Shown: positions 47,420 through 58,364 of the stretch, piece by piece
Layout: every line of letters begins with the position of its first letter
How positions within the stretch are numbered: the first letter of the stretch is position 1
From: Ryuthela nishihirai
Taxonomy: Eukaryota > Arthropoda > Arachnida > Araneae > Heptathelidae
NCBI GenBank assembly: GCA_038380435.1
Contig: JAWZYU010000011.1
Span: 79,729,501 to 79,793,500 of the forward strand
Reading direction: 5' to 3'
DNA: 64,000 nucleotides
Notes under the pieces: generated by a model
What the model saw: only the letters and a program-made list of their open reading frames with translations
Told to the model about the DNA's origin: nothing
Database searches by the model: none
Translations under genes and position numbers: made by a program

Positions 47420-47589
47420 CAGCGCCCAAAAAAGTATCCGAACACTATGGTTGATTACAGAATTCAGAAAAAATATCTGGCAACGATTTTTTTAGAAATT
47501 ATTAGTTCGTGTCACGTAGGTTGCCAGATCACTAATTTCTAAAAAAAATCGTTGCCAGATATTTTTTCTGAAATCTGTAATCAACCATA
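47420..47589. mobile_element. MITE truncated by a LINE
   Basis: Left end and most of the right arm; it stops at AATCAACCATAG where LINE sequence begins, with the last 30 or so bases missing. Confidence 0.85.
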
Positions 47590-49340
47590 GAGATAGTTAA
47601 TGTTTTGTGTGGTAGAAAACGGACAGGCATACAAGGATTGAAGGATAAACAAGGTAAGGTTATAGAAGGGGAGGATTCTGTCATGGCTAGGTGGGCTGAG
47701 CATTTCAGTGATGTTCTAAACAATGTAGTTAGTTCTACTCCCATTGTTTGCAATGATGATAGATGCATTGGTGGCTTTAATGGTGGCCCTATAACACAAT
47801 CTGAAGTTAGTTTGGCTGTTTCTAAACTTAAACTTCATAAATCCCCAGGGGTAGATGAAATTACTACGGAAATGCTTAGAGCTGGGAATGTTTCGGTTAC
47901 CACTTGGATGACTGAAATTCTGAATCTCTTTTATGATAAAGGCATGGTTCCTAAGGATTTTACCAGAGCTATTGTTATCCCTATTTTCAAAAAAGGTGAT
48001 CACAGTTCTTGTGATAACTATAGGGGTATCAGCCTACTCTCTGTTCCAGGTAAAGTTCTTTCCATGATTGTGCTTAATAGAATTAAGAATCTGGTTGACA
48101 GGCAATTGCGTGATGAGCAATGTGGATTCAGAAGTGGTAGGGGATGTGTAGATCAGATATTTTCACTTAGGCAGATTCTTGAGAAATGTTTAGAGTTTCA
48201 GAAACCTTTGGTTGCTAGCTTTGTTGATTTCAAAAAGGCTTTCGACTCTGTTGATCGTCATAATTTGTGGTTGATTGTGAGATCATATGGTATACCAGAC
48301 AAGTTAGTTAACATAATGAAAGCTCTCTATAATAACACTGAGTCGTGTGTGAGAGTTGGTAAGGCTTGTAGCAATTGGTTTAGCATTACTTCTGGTGTTC
48401 GACAAGGGTGCATTTTGTCTCCTTTTCTCTTTAGCTTGGTTATTGATTATGTTATGCGAAATTCACTTCAAGGAAAAGATTTTGGCCTTAAATGGGCTGG
48501 AGATACGAAAATTTCTGATTTAGATTATGCTGATGATTTAGCCCTTTTGGCAAATGATGTTGATGAGATGAACTCTTTCATTCGAGCTGTTGATGAGACT
48601 GGTAGTAGAGTAGGTTTGGTTATAAACAGAGAGAAAACTAAAGTGATGAAAATTGGTCAGGCAGGCTGTGATTCAGTTAATCTGAATGGTTGCAGTCTTG
48701 AGCAGGTGTCACAGTTTAATTATCTTGGGAGCTATGTAACAGATAATGGTGATGTGCGGCATGAGATTAACAGACGAATAGGGATTGCTGCTGGGACTTT
48801 TAAGAATCTATGGAGAGTGTGGAGAAATAGGCGTATGCACCTAAAGACTAAAATTAGACTGTATAATAGTTTGGTTCTTTCTAGGGTTAGTTATGGTAGT
48901 GAAACTTGGACACTTTGTAAACAAGATAACAGGAAACTAGATGCTTTTGATTCCAGATGCTTACGCAGTATCTTGGGCATTAGGTGGTTCAACTTTGTAA
49001 CTAATGATGAGATTAGGAAAAGGAGTTTGCAACCTCCTTTAAGCAGCATATTGTGCAGAGAGAGACTCCGTTGGTTTGGCCATGTTGCCCGTATGAATAA
49101 TTATAGATTGGCGAATAGGGTTATGAACAGTGTGCCTAAAGGCCTCAGAAAGAAGGGGAGACCTAGGATGCGGTGGGCAGACAATGTCAAACAGGACCTT
49201 GTTAGAATTGGTGTGCAGTGGCCAGATGCAGTAGATGTAGCTCAGGATAGACTTGCTTGGAGAACTAAATTGCACGGTCTGGTTGGACCTCCGTAGCCCA
49301 TGGCTGCTTGAGGATGATGATGATGATGATGATGTACTTA
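47590..49340 (+). mobile_element. RTE-type LINE, 5'-truncated
   Basis: Begins inside ORF2 at the MITE junction and ends in a (GAT)n tail at about 49312-49334. A short tandem-repeat tail is typical of RTE elements (family knowledge). The endonuclease half is missing. Confidence 0.85.
47605..49296 (+). CDS. LINE reverse transcriptase ORF (RTE-type), partial
   Basis: Open frame of 563 codons, already open upstream of 47605, so no true start. RT motifs in order: KLHKSPGVDEITTEM, AIVIPIFKKGD, NYRGISLLS, GFRSGRGCVDQIF, VDFKKAFDSVDR, SGVRQGCILSPFLFSLV, LDYADDLALLA (catalytic YADD), then the thumb FNYLGSYVTDNGD and the C-terminal WFGHVARM...GRPRMRWADNVKQD. No stop or frameshift over 1.7 kb, so this is a young copy. 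It lacks the endonuclease and cannot move by itself. Confidence 0.88.
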   Translation: MCGRKRTGIQGLKDKQGKVIEGEDSVMARWAEHFSDVLNNVVSSTPIVCNDDRCIGGFNGGPITQSEVSLAVSKLKLHKSPGVDEITTEMLRAGNVSVTTWMTEILNLFYDKGMVPKDFTRAIVIPIFKKGDHSSCDNYRGISLLSVPGKVLSMIVLNRIKNLVDRQLRDEQCGFRSGRGCVDQIFSLRQILEKCLEFQKPLVASFVDFKKAFDSVDRHNLWLIVRSYGIPDKLVNIMKALYNNTESCVRVGKACSNWFSITSGVRQGCILSPFLFSLVIDYVMRNSLQGKDFGLKWAGDTKISDLDYADDLALLANDVDEMNSFIRAVDETGSRVGLVINREKTKVMKIGQAGCDSVNLNGCSLEQVSQFNYLGSYVTDNGDVRHEINRRIGIAAGTFKNLWRVWRNRRMHLKTKIRLYNSLVLSRVSYGSETWTLCKQDNRKLDAFDSRCLRSILGIRWFNFVTNDEIRKRSLQPPLSSILCRERLRWFGHVARMNNYRLANRVMNSVPKGLRKKGRPRMRWADNVKQDLVRIGVQWPDAVDVAQDRLAWRTKLHGLVGPP

Positions 49341-49849
49341 AAAAAACATTAGATTGTCATTCTAAAATTAAAATTCATTTCTTTATTCCACAAACAGCCC
49401 CCCTCTAATCATATATTCCAAGTCATTTAAATGAAAATTCCTAACATAATAAATTCCTAGTATTATTAAGGGAAATTTTTTACACACATCATTTATTTAT
49501 ACGCTCCCTCTCATTTTCCAATTTAAATGAATCCCAAACTAACAGATATGTTCTTCTCCCTCAAAGGAAATGCATTTAAAATCTAAACTAACTCATTAAT
49601 GGTTACCATTGCAGTCGTTACTTTGATAAATAATTTTCCCTTTGAAATAATCGGAATCGTTAATTCAGATTCTTATATTCGTATATTTCTTTTTTTAATG
49701 TTTAATATATGTTTATTAGTTGCAAACTAACTTCGAATTGAAAACAAATATTAATATATATTTGGAATTATTGTACTTACCGTACCTCTGTATATAACAG
49801 CAATATCGGCAGGAAATATTATGTTTCTACCGTTAATTGCTAAATTACA
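49341..49849. other. No gene recognised
   Basis: AT-rich. Confidence 0.4.
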
Positions 49850-50204
49850 CAAGAGCTTTAGTGTATATTAAAAAGTACATTAGACCCAGAACTGACCTTT
49901 GTGGTACTCCATATTTTAGTTCAACATCTACGCTTGTCCATTTATCAGTTATTACGTTTATGCTTCTTTCCAGTTAAATAACTAGAAAACCATAGTAGAC
50001 TTTTTTTTTTCTATGAAATCTGCATTTTTAGTTTTACTTAACAGAATATCACGCGAAATGGTATCGAATGCTTTTTTTTTTATATCTAGAAACAATATTA
50101 CAGTTTCCATGTTATCATTTAAGTTTTTGTAAATTTCTGAATTTTCAAGACCAACATTTTCTGTACTTAAATTCTTTCTGAAACCAAATCTATGAAAATA
50201 AATT
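49850..50204 (-). pseudogene. Old CR1-like RT fragment (distal part)
   Basis: Minus-strand reading gives HRFGFRKNLST, NDNMETVILFLDIKK-AFDTIS and LKYGVPQ-like sequence, parallel to the LINE at 30.2-30.6 kb but strongly decayed. Confidence 0.7.
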
Positions 50205-51699
50205 ATGTCTCTCTGAGTGTCTGTCAGAGGCAGCCGTAACTCATTGGAAAATCATGGTACACTATTCCATATTTGACGGAGGGAATTTGGTTTCCGTCCA
50301 AATTGCAGTAGCGAATATCAAGTCGAAATTCCTAAAGTGGGGCTGAAAGAAAAAAAAATTACCATTTTGTTACTACGTAATTGCTAATTGCTGCCAAATC
50401 CATTGTTGCCATTGCCGGTATGTTTTTGTGCATTGATTTCGCAATAGCTTTGAATTTCTCCGCAGAACTCCCCGCCCTGCCTTCGGTCATTAGATGACAC
50501 TGATGGGCTTAGAAAGGCCACCGTCCATCGGATGGGACGTTCAGACGTGGCCCGTGTGCGGGAGACTATACCTTGTGCAAGTTGAAGAATACGCTGGATG
50601 GCCTTGATGGGAACTACCATCTGTCACCAAGAGCTGTTCCAATGGGTCCCCGCCCACACCTCCTCTGAGCCGTCGGGGTCCTTGTGACCTGGCCTTTTAG
50701 CCCATGGTGTGCAAAAAAGTGCCGCTCGGAGATAAAAAACAAAACCCTCTTGAACTTGTGTTCATCATCTTGATATTTAATGTACTGATTCTTTGTACTA
50801 AAGTACGTATTAGATACGAAGATTTAATAGATCTGCTGAACGGATCCAAAAATATAGCAGTAATTGTCTGAGCAGAATCCGAAATTTATAAAATGCGTTG
50901 TTTATTCTAAATGCTAAACCAGTACAGAGAGTGAAAACAGTTTTCTCTACAGTCTCACTCTTTTCTGTTGCTTTCATCCACTTACAGTAACCTAGCAACA
51001 GGTACAAAACTTCGTTTTCGACCTACACGTGTTTTGAGTTCCTCTGTTGCGCTATCAACTTACAGTTATTTTTCGATGCCGAGAGATACAGATAAAATAA
51101 TGAACTGTAACTGTTAGCACATGTATGGGTAGTTCTAGGGGAGCTTGTGGCTTTAAAAAAAACCTATAGAAATTGATGGTGCAACAAGGCAATGGATATA
51201 CGAAATTTTCGACTTGTTTCTAAGTCGAGTATTTAATAAGATAGTACTATAATGTAAGCGAATGAAATGATCAAGAAAGAACAAAATATACGACGAAGAA
51301 AACTTTATCAATAATCTGTACTGCTTTAGTATTTACATGAATTATAATATGAATTTCGCATTTTACGCAAACGATTACCACTATATTTTTTTATTATGTT
51401 CAAATCTAACTCGTACTTTTATATAATGCCTCAGAGTACGACAGATGATCAAGGCAACCGTTTGGATGATATTGCAAAATAAACGAACACAAACTCATAC
51501 CGACATTGGCTTTTGTTTCTCCAAAGGGTTATGTCCTTCCGAAAATAGCCGCAAATATTTAAGCTTTATGTATCTCCATTCTATTCTTTCGTCCGTGATT
51601 AAAACAGCAATATGCATACGTGTTGAATCTGTGCTAAGGAGTTGGGAGCAGGGTGTTTAAAAGGGATACCTTGGAAGCGCCGGGTATAGTTCAGCTAGT
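50205..51699. other. 1.5-kb insertion inside the old LINE
   Basis: Separates two consecutive pieces of one RT domain. The edges carry similar GAAAATAAATTA and GAAATAAAATTA, a possible target duplication. It holds a SINE fragment but no recognised gene. Confidence 0.45.
50456..50745 (+). mobile_element. SINE family A, headless
   Basis: Starts at TCTCCGCAGAACTCCCCGCC and keeps the body and 3' end; the tRNA head is absent. Confidence 0.85.
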
Positions 51700-51895
51700 T
51701 CGAAATAAAATTACTTTTATTCAAAAATTTACAATCTTTTGTGTCATTAATTTTTCAAAAATTTTAAATATTACTGATAACAAATAGAGTGATCTAAAAT
51801 TTCCGGTCTTTCACCTTCCCTCTTTTGTAAATTAGTTTTATACCTGCAGTTTTTAAAACTTCCGGAAATATACTTTGTGTGAAGTGAAAAAAAAA
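51700..51895 (-). pseudogene. Old CR1-like RT fragment (proximal part)
   Basis: Minus strand reads FPEVLKTAGIKLIYKRG, then VISNI-KIFEKLMT-like sequence and NFLNKSNFIS. This is the RT segment that directly precedes the part at 49850-50204. Confidence 0.65.
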
Positions 51896-52115
51896 AGTTG
51901 TGTCAAGAAAAAATTAATATAATTGATTAAAAAAATAAATGAATAAATTGTGAAAAATATTTCGATTAACATTTTCAGAATCGCCCAAGACTTTTAATTG
52001 CACCCTCTAATGGAGCAAAATATTAAAAAAAAAAAAAATTTATCTTTGAGGGTTGGTAACAAATTCTTTGATCTCTCTAGATGCGCCCACTGTCTTCTGG
52101 GATACACAGCACTCT

Positions 52116-52349
52116 CTAATGATGCCTTCTATAAACAGTCTTCCCAATGGGTGCAGAAAGCTCCAGATAGAGTGCCTTGTTGATGTCACCACGTGATCTA
52201 GTTCTGTTAGCCAAAGATAACGGGTTATCTTGCACTGTTGTCACTATTCGACGACCATCCACTTGTCTACAGCTAACAACTACTGTCTGTTGGGACCATC
52301 TCGAAAGTCTTGAAAGCATTGATTGGGGTACATTTGGAGTCTTAGCCAT
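52116..52349 (-). pseudogene. Tc1-type transposase N-terminal fragment
   Basis: 77-codon ORF. VPQSMLSRLSRW, a basic GRRIVTTVQD and a C-terminal region comparable to VSRQTVRRRLH fit the paired helix-turn-helix DNA-binding domains of Tc1 transposases. The DDE catalytic part is missing. An imperfect 18-bp hairpin (52340-52383) lies at its start. Whether a related enzyme mobilised the MITEs is unknown. Confidence 0.5.
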
Positions 52350-52383
52350 TTTGAGCTGTGATCAGCTCAATATGGCTAAGAGT

Positions 52384-53222
52384 GGTGGATTTCCCAAAAG
52401 GTGCATGAGGCGCTTGCCTAGGGCCTCGACACTCATGGAGGCCTCAAAACAGTCAAACTCGATTTTTTTCCGAACGTTTTATTCAGTAAAATATTCACGT
52501 TTTATTCGGTAAAATAATCACAGTGAGTATAATCTAATATTTATGTACATATCTCGCGTTTTTGCTTAGATCAATACCAAATATGGTGTGATTTTTGTTA
52601 AATATAGTAAAATGAACAAAAATTTATTTCAGGGTATAATTAAGTTTTGTTTATTTTTCAGTATTGCAAATTTTTTTAATACACATTAAATTTTCCATTT
52701 ATGCATTTCACTAATTAATTTATTTAGCATGCTGTATGTTTTTTTCCCATTCATAAGTTGCAACATTTTTGTAAAATGAGTATCCCCCCCCCCACAAATA
52801 AAACTCAATCCAATTTGTATAGTTGGGGCCTTTTAAATATTTTGCACCTGAGGCTTCCAGACTCTGTGCCATAGTGTTATTACGAAACGCTCTTCCAACA
52901 GGAACACGATACTTGCTCAACAGGAAATTAGTGGCGCAGAATCAGAGCCAGCTTTTGTAGCACCCCGGATTGCTTTTTCAATCACGAATGTAAATTGTGT
53001 CCAGTCATGTGATGTTTTGGAGGCATACAACTTCGCGTATATTCTGTTTAATTGACACAAAAAAGTACTGTTACTAATTTCAGGCTTCTGTTGAGATATA
53101 TAACAGAGTGTGAATTATGTTTAACTTTTGGACACCAGCGTATATGCCCACTACAAGACATTATTGGTTTCAAAAATGAAAGCAATCTATAAAAAAGAAA
53201 GGAAGTTGAAGCAATGGATAAC
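52384..53222. other. No gene recognised
   Basis: AT-rich, poly(C) at about 52788. Confidence 0.4.
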
Positions 53223-53236
53223 CCAAGGATTTATTA

Positions 53237-53399
53237 AAATAAATACCTCCTCAAGCAGCTGCTTGCCACAGAGGTCTGACAGGAGCCTGCCAGTTTACAT
53301 GCCATAGTAGAAAGTCTGTGAGGATGGACCTCAGCAGAAAAACGACACACACAACCATGCCTTACCCGGGGCTCGAACCCAGGTCCCTTAGGTCAGTAG
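53237..53399 (-). mobile_element. SINE family B with target duplication
   Basis: Flanked by CCAAGGATTTATTA at 53223-53236 and 53400-53413. B box GGGTTCGAGCCCC on the minus strand; body CCTCAAGCAGCTGCTTGCCA. Confidence 0.88.
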
Positions 53400-53507
53400 C
53401 CAAGGATTTATTACCTCACTGGTATTATTACACCACCTGGTATTATACCAGGAAATTTTTAGGTAAAAGTTATAAAAGAAAAATAATGACACGAGAGCGT
53501 TAGGAGT

Positions 53508-53903
53508 TGTGTTGTTGTTTTACCTCTGAGCGGCACTTTTTTGCACACCATGGGCTAAATGGCCAGATCACAAGGACCCCGAAGGCTCAGAGAAGGTTGG
53601 GGGAGGGGACCCACTGGGACAGCTGTTGGGACTGACTGGACACGCTGGATGGCCTCCCGTCAAGGCCATCCAGCGTGTTCTTTAACGTGCACAAGGTATG
53701 GCTCTCCCACACACGGGGCCACGGCTTAACGTCCCATCCGACGGACGGCGACCTTTTCAAGCCCATCGGTGTCCCCTACTGACCGTGGTCAGGGCGGGGA
53801 GTTTTGCGGAGATAAGTCTCAACGCTGACCCAGCTGGGACTCGTACCTGGAAACTGCAGATTACGAGCCTGGCGCGGTACCGACTGAGCCACCCCCGCCA
53901 CAG
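53508..53903 (-). mobile_element. SINE family A with target duplication
   Basis: Flanked by GCGTTAGGAGT at 53497-53507 and 53904-53914. The body has a small inverted rearrangement near 53635-53670 (CTGGATGGCC / GGCCATCCAG). Confidence 0.92.
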
Positions 53904-53930
53904 GCGTTAGGAGTATAATAAAATAAAAAT

Positions 53931-54125
53931 AAATACCCCCTCAAGCAGCTGCTTGCCACAGAGGTCTGACAAGAGCCTGTCGGTTTATATGCCAAAGTAG
54001 TAGATCTGAGAGGATGGCAGGACCTGAGCAGAAAAACAACACATACATCCATGCCTTACCCGGGGCTTGAACCCAGGTCCCGTAGATCAGTAGCCAAGCG
54101 TGCTAACCACTCGGCCACGGGACGG
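53931..54125 (-). mobile_element. SINE family B, full copy
   Basis: Body as at 53.2 kb plus a longer tRNA head to GCTAACCACTCGGCCACGG. Confidence 0.85.
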
Positions 54126-55254
54126 CTAAGAGCATATAAAAATGAATTGACATGTATTTTTCGAGTAACAAAAGATACCTATTACGGAAAGTCGATTCTA
54201 GGAAATATTCGTAGATAATAATTAAAGTCCAGTTTGAATAAAATTGGTGATGATGAAATATTTTCTGTAGTTTTAAAACCCAATGGGCTAGTAAATTAAT
54301 TTAACAGATATTCATTGAATTTATTAGTAGCTTGATAAAACAAAATTTTAGAAATAAATTTTCCAAGAGGAAATGCGGGCGTTAATAGCCTACGGTTTAC
54401 ATTATTAAACAAATTTATCAAGAAAAAATTCTTTTTACTTGCCTGGGAGAGGCACTTTAGCTACAGTGATGTTAATAGAAAGCAGGTAGATAGGGTGTTA
54501 AATATTGGTAACTGGGAGCTAAGAATGAAATGAAATATGAAATTAAACTAAAGGCAAACCATCACATCTCCTCCAAAGTTTCCAAAGAATGGCAAAATGT
54601 TTAACCAATTTTGATGAGCAAATTTGGAATAAAATGACAGACTAACGCCATTTACATTATTAGAGCAGTTTTCAATCCAACCAATTCAGACATACGGACT
54701 AACTCACTTCTATACATTTAAGGATCCGGTATTCATCCGGGTAAGGATTAGTTTTGTCTATTAGACAGGCCGGCGCCCCACTTCCCAAGTGGACAAAGGC
54801 CATTGAGATGAGAAGCCGAGGAATCTTAAAAGCCAGGCATCGGGGGCGGATGAACCTGGAGCCTCGGAGGAGTGCAATAGCAACCTAGGTCAGTTCATAT
54901 GACCTGGATGGAGAAGGGTGAAGGGCCACACTAACGTGTTCAGTGACGCCTGACGAGCAGATGACCGTCGTTTACTTTGATTAAAGGACATCCTTCATTA
55001 GACCAGAGAACCATGGTTTGTGGCTGGCGTACAGTAGTTAGGGAGAGCCAAAAGTGTGTTCCAGAGTAGGATTGTGTAAATAAGCTGTATATGTGTGTGA
55101 AAATAAATATGGTATGCAAATAGTGAACATTGAACAGTAATCATTTTCCCCACCAGGAATTTCTAATTTTCTACACCTGCAATCATATCGTACTAAAATG
55201 CAGCCTCCTATCCAGGCGTGTACCCAGGATTAGTTTCAATGTGTGGGGGGGCGG
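54126..55254. other. No gene recognised
   Basis: AT-rich to about 54720. 54730-55110 is GC-richer, with an AATAAATATGG near its end, perhaps a transcript 3' end or decayed LTR. Confidence 0.35.
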
Positions 55255-55490
55255 GGGGAAGGTATTAATAAAGGGGCGTGGCATGCTAAGTCATGATTAC
55301 GTCATGTTACACCATAGGGGCGTGACCGGAAGTGGGCGTGGCTTGTGACGCCATAGGGCGCGCGATCGGAAGTGGGTGTGGCTTTTGACGTCATAGGGGT
55401 GTGGCATGAAGTGGGCGTGGCTTTTGACGTCATAGGGCGTGACCGGAAGTGGGCGTGGCTTGTGACGTCATAGGGGAAAGCACTAGTGGG
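55255..55490. repeat. GC-rich GGGCGTGG/TGACGTCA repeat, second locus
   Basis: Starts TATTAATAAAGGGGCGTGGC, then GATTACGTCATGTTAC, then tandem GTGGGCGTGGCTTTTGACGT units and GTCATAGGGGAAAGCAC. This is the same order of parts as at 13345-13500. It lies about 150 bp before the ATPase pseudogene. Confidence 0.82.
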
Positions 55491-55636
55491 GGGGGGCTGG
55501 GTTGTCAGGACACTACTTAGCTGATATGAAATGATATTTGAATAAAATGATTCAGTTAACTTATTCTCTTGTCAGTTGTAGTCCGTATTGTCAGTTGTAT
55601 TCTCTTATCAGTAGTAGTCCGTGTAGTATTTTAATA

Positions 55637-56425
55637 GTGGGTTCTACCCAAGTATTTTTTTTACCCAAGTATAGTTTTGTCATGCGGCTGCTACAACACA
55701 TTAAATAAATGTTTGATCCTCTACCACAAAGTATAGTTTTTTTTTATGGTGAATAGCAAAATTGTTTTTCTCAAGTGAATGCAGAATTTCATGCAGGGCT
55801 TCCCTCGGACGACCTTGTCTTCGATCCAAAAGTTCATAATTTATTAAGCTTGGATGATCTCATTATGTCAGCTAGTTTCAATAATCAGGTGTGTGAATTA
55901 TTTACAAAAGGTAGCCATCATCGTAACATATCCGTCATTCTGTTAACACAAAATTTATTCTTTCAGGGGAAACGATCGAGAATATTTCTCTTAACTGTCA
56001 CTACAGTCGCTCAAAAAAGTATCCGAACACTATGGTTGATTACAGAATTCAGAAAAAATATCTGGCAACCTTTTCTTTAGAAATTAGTGATCTGGCAACC
56101 TTCGTGTCACGTGACACGAAGGTTGCCAGATCACTAATTTCTAAAAAAAATCGTTGCCAGATTTTTTTTTTGTAATTCTGTAATCAACCATAGTGTTCGG
56201 ATATTTTTTTGAGCGACTGTACCTAATCGCTTTCCGTAACCCGCGTGATATGCAACAGATTATTTTTTGGGTCGTCGGATATTTTCTCGACATCGTAATT
56301 GGGTCAGAGATGCATATGAGTAAGCAACGCATGACGGAAGAGGTTATTTGTTTTTAGATTTCAGACCGACTACACCTCAGAACCATCTAGAATATTACCC
56401 GATGAAGGAGGTGAAATAATTTACA
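55637..56425 (+). pseudogene. Viral packaging ATPase (FtsK/HerA type) pseudogene
   Basis: Plus-strand reading: a decayed P-loop side (FVMRLLQHI near 55680), FFYGE, then AEFHAGLPSDD, the Walker B segment LLSLDDLIM (about 55839-55865), ELFTKGSHHRNISVILLTQNL and FFQGKRSR. A MITE inserted at 56004 splits it; beyond it come FRNPRDMQQ and, shifted, GYLFLDFRPTTP and DEGGEIIYSP. This order is typical of Polinton/adintovirus-type genome-packaging ATPases (family knowledge). In-frame stops, frameshifts and the lost Walker A show it is dead. Confidence 0.8.
56004..56219. mobile_element. Fold-back MITE inside the ATPase pseudogene
   Basis: Full copy with TA flanks. Confidence 0.93.
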
Positions 56426-56439
56426 GTCCATAAAAAGTC

Positions 56440-56611
56440 ATGAGAGTGAAGAAGAATGCCAGATTTCTACATTATTTAGTAAGCGCATCACCTAAGCAGA
56501 GAGTCGACGCTCTAAGAACAGACTCTCCAGTGCAACTTAACATTCTCTTTGAAGTATTCCGCAACGTGCTATGCGGTAACGTTCCACTATCATCCAAACA
56601 TCGAAGACTGT
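56440..56611 (+). pseudogene. Small basic virus-type protein, 3' end cut by a SINE
   Basis: ATG at 56440. About 57 codons: VKKNARFLHYLVSA, then RTDSPVQLNILFEVF and NVLCGNVPLSSKHRR. The pattern (a helical segment ending in a GNVPLS-type turn followed by a basic tail) resembles a small conserved protein seen in Polinton/adenovirus-like elements; this is recalled family knowledge and needs a search. It follows the ATPase directly, in line with a viral gene block. The reading frame runs into the SINE at 56612. Confidence 0.5.
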
Positions 56612-56838
56612 GGGGCAGGGTGGCTCAGTCGGTAGCGAGCCAGGCTCGTAATCTGTAGTTCCCAGGTTCGAGTCCCAGATGCGTCAGCGTTGAGATTTAT
56701 CTCCGCAAAACTCCCCGCCCTGCCCACGGTCAGTAGGAGACACCGATGGGCTTGGAAAGGCCAGACATTAAGCTGTGGCGCCGTGTGCGGGAGAGCCATA
56801 CTCTGTGCACGTTAAAGAACACGCTGAATGGCCTTGAC
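56612..56838 (+). mobile_element. SINE family A, 3'-truncated
   Basis: Head and first part of the body, with an internal deletion near 56762; it ends abruptly where MITE sequence starts. Confidence 0.85.
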
Positions 56839-56965
56839 TGGCAACCTTCGTGTCACGTGACACAAAGGTTTCCAGATCACTTATTTATAAAAAAAAATCG
56901 TTGCCAGATATTTTTTCTGAGTTCTGTAATCAACCATAGTGTTCGGATACTTTTTTGAGTGATTG
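56839..56965. mobile_element. MITE right half
   Basis: Starts at GGCAACCTTCGTGTCACGTG and ends GAGTGATTG. Confidence 0.85.
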
Positions 56966-57811
56966 TACTCTCCAGATTTACCTGGTCAACAGAGCTTGGA
57001 ATTAGCCGTTCCTCCTGATGTTTTTAAAACACCCTGACCTAAACGTATGAAACAGGATGAAGAACGTCTCTTTAAATGGGATCGGTACTAAGAACTTCAC
57101 ATATTAAATCTTTGTGTTTTTCTGCGCCATAACCGGTTTCCTCCGCTACTCTCAGGCAGAGCGATGCAGCTGCTTCGCGGCCACAGGTCAATGTAAAGGG
57201 CGCTAGTATTACCGAACGCATAAGAGTGACTGCTGCGGCCTCTCTCCCAACCCATGCCGGCGATAATTAGACAGATCATCGGTACAAGTCTCGATAAAAA
57301 GAGTGATAGACACAGGAAATGATAAATAAATAATTTGTTGAAATTACTACCGTTATACGTACACAAAACACGTTAGCATTTTTTCCATATATGACAGTAC
57401 ACAGTAGATTAATAAAAAAATTATATATATATAAAACCTTTGTGGTAAAAAAAAATACTGGGAACGAGCGAGAAAGCTCAATTGAAGCCATAGGGAAGTA
57501 TGGACACACAATCTCTGTCGAGCACACGCTTGTCAAGAACCATTTTAAATATTTTGAATGATGGCTTATTCACTAGGGTTGCCAGATTCCTGATTAAAGT
57601 GGGGGGGGGGGGGGGCGTTTAATCTAAGGTCCCTGATTAAATTCAGTGGGATATCAAAGCGTATGGATTCTCGGTTCGAATAAAAAAACATGCTCTTTAA
57701 TAATCCTACTGTGAATTTCTCACTGTTTTATTTAGGGAATTCCCCTTACAGCGCAGGATGGTTTCAATGTTAGACAACCGAATACCATATACTTCGGGTC
57801 CTGTAGAAATG
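56966..57811. other. Unassigned, possibly viral remnant
   Basis: 57000-57290 is GC-richer and lies where further viral genes would be expected, but no domain could be recognised. Poly(G) at 57600-57616. Confidence 0.3.
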
Positions 57812-57942
57812 TGGAAAGGCCACCGTCCGTCGGATGGGACGTTAAGCCGTAACCCCGTGTGCGAGAGAGAGCCACACCCTGTGCACGTTAAAGAACACGC
57901 TGGATGGCATTGACGGGTGGCTACCATCTGTCTACCATCATG
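57812..57942 (+). mobile_element. SINE family A internal fragment
   Basis: GAAAGGCCACCGTCCGTCGG to the CTACCATCTGTC region only. Confidence 0.8.
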
Positions 57943-57954
57943 TCAACCATCAAA

Positions 57955-58087
57955 TCAGTGATCTGACTACCTTCATGTCACGTGACACGAAGGTTGCCAT
58001 ATCACTGATTTCTAAAAAAAACGTTGCAAGAAATTTTTTCTGAATTCTGTAATCAACCACAGTGTTCGGATATTTTTTGAGCGACTG
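57955..58087. mobile_element. MITE right half
   Basis: Centre and right arm, ending GAGCGACTG with TA after it. Confidence 0.88.
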
Positions 58088-58364
58088 TACACTTGGAATT
58101 CACACGACCCTCGCGGTAAGAAAAGAAAAGAGGGAAGAGCAAACGCTCGTGACTCTTAAGGAGAAGCAGGGGTCAAGGCGTACCCTTGTACAGAAGCAGG
58201 GGAGAGACCCTAGGGTGCCAAAACAGTTGTTTTAATAATGCCAAAATAGGCATCCTTCTCATTATTAAAATTTTGGTAGATCTTAACTGGGTGGCCAATA
58301 GGGTATCTGCCTTCCTTGCAAACATGAGGCATATAACCTAAAGGCTTTCATCTGTCCGTCCAAA

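Noticed and set aside
57600..57616. Poly(G) and poly(C) runs (also 21860, 63602, 63852) as regulatory G-quadruplexes
   Set aside because: Uninterrupted homopolymers, commonly length errors or slippage; nothing links them to a gene.
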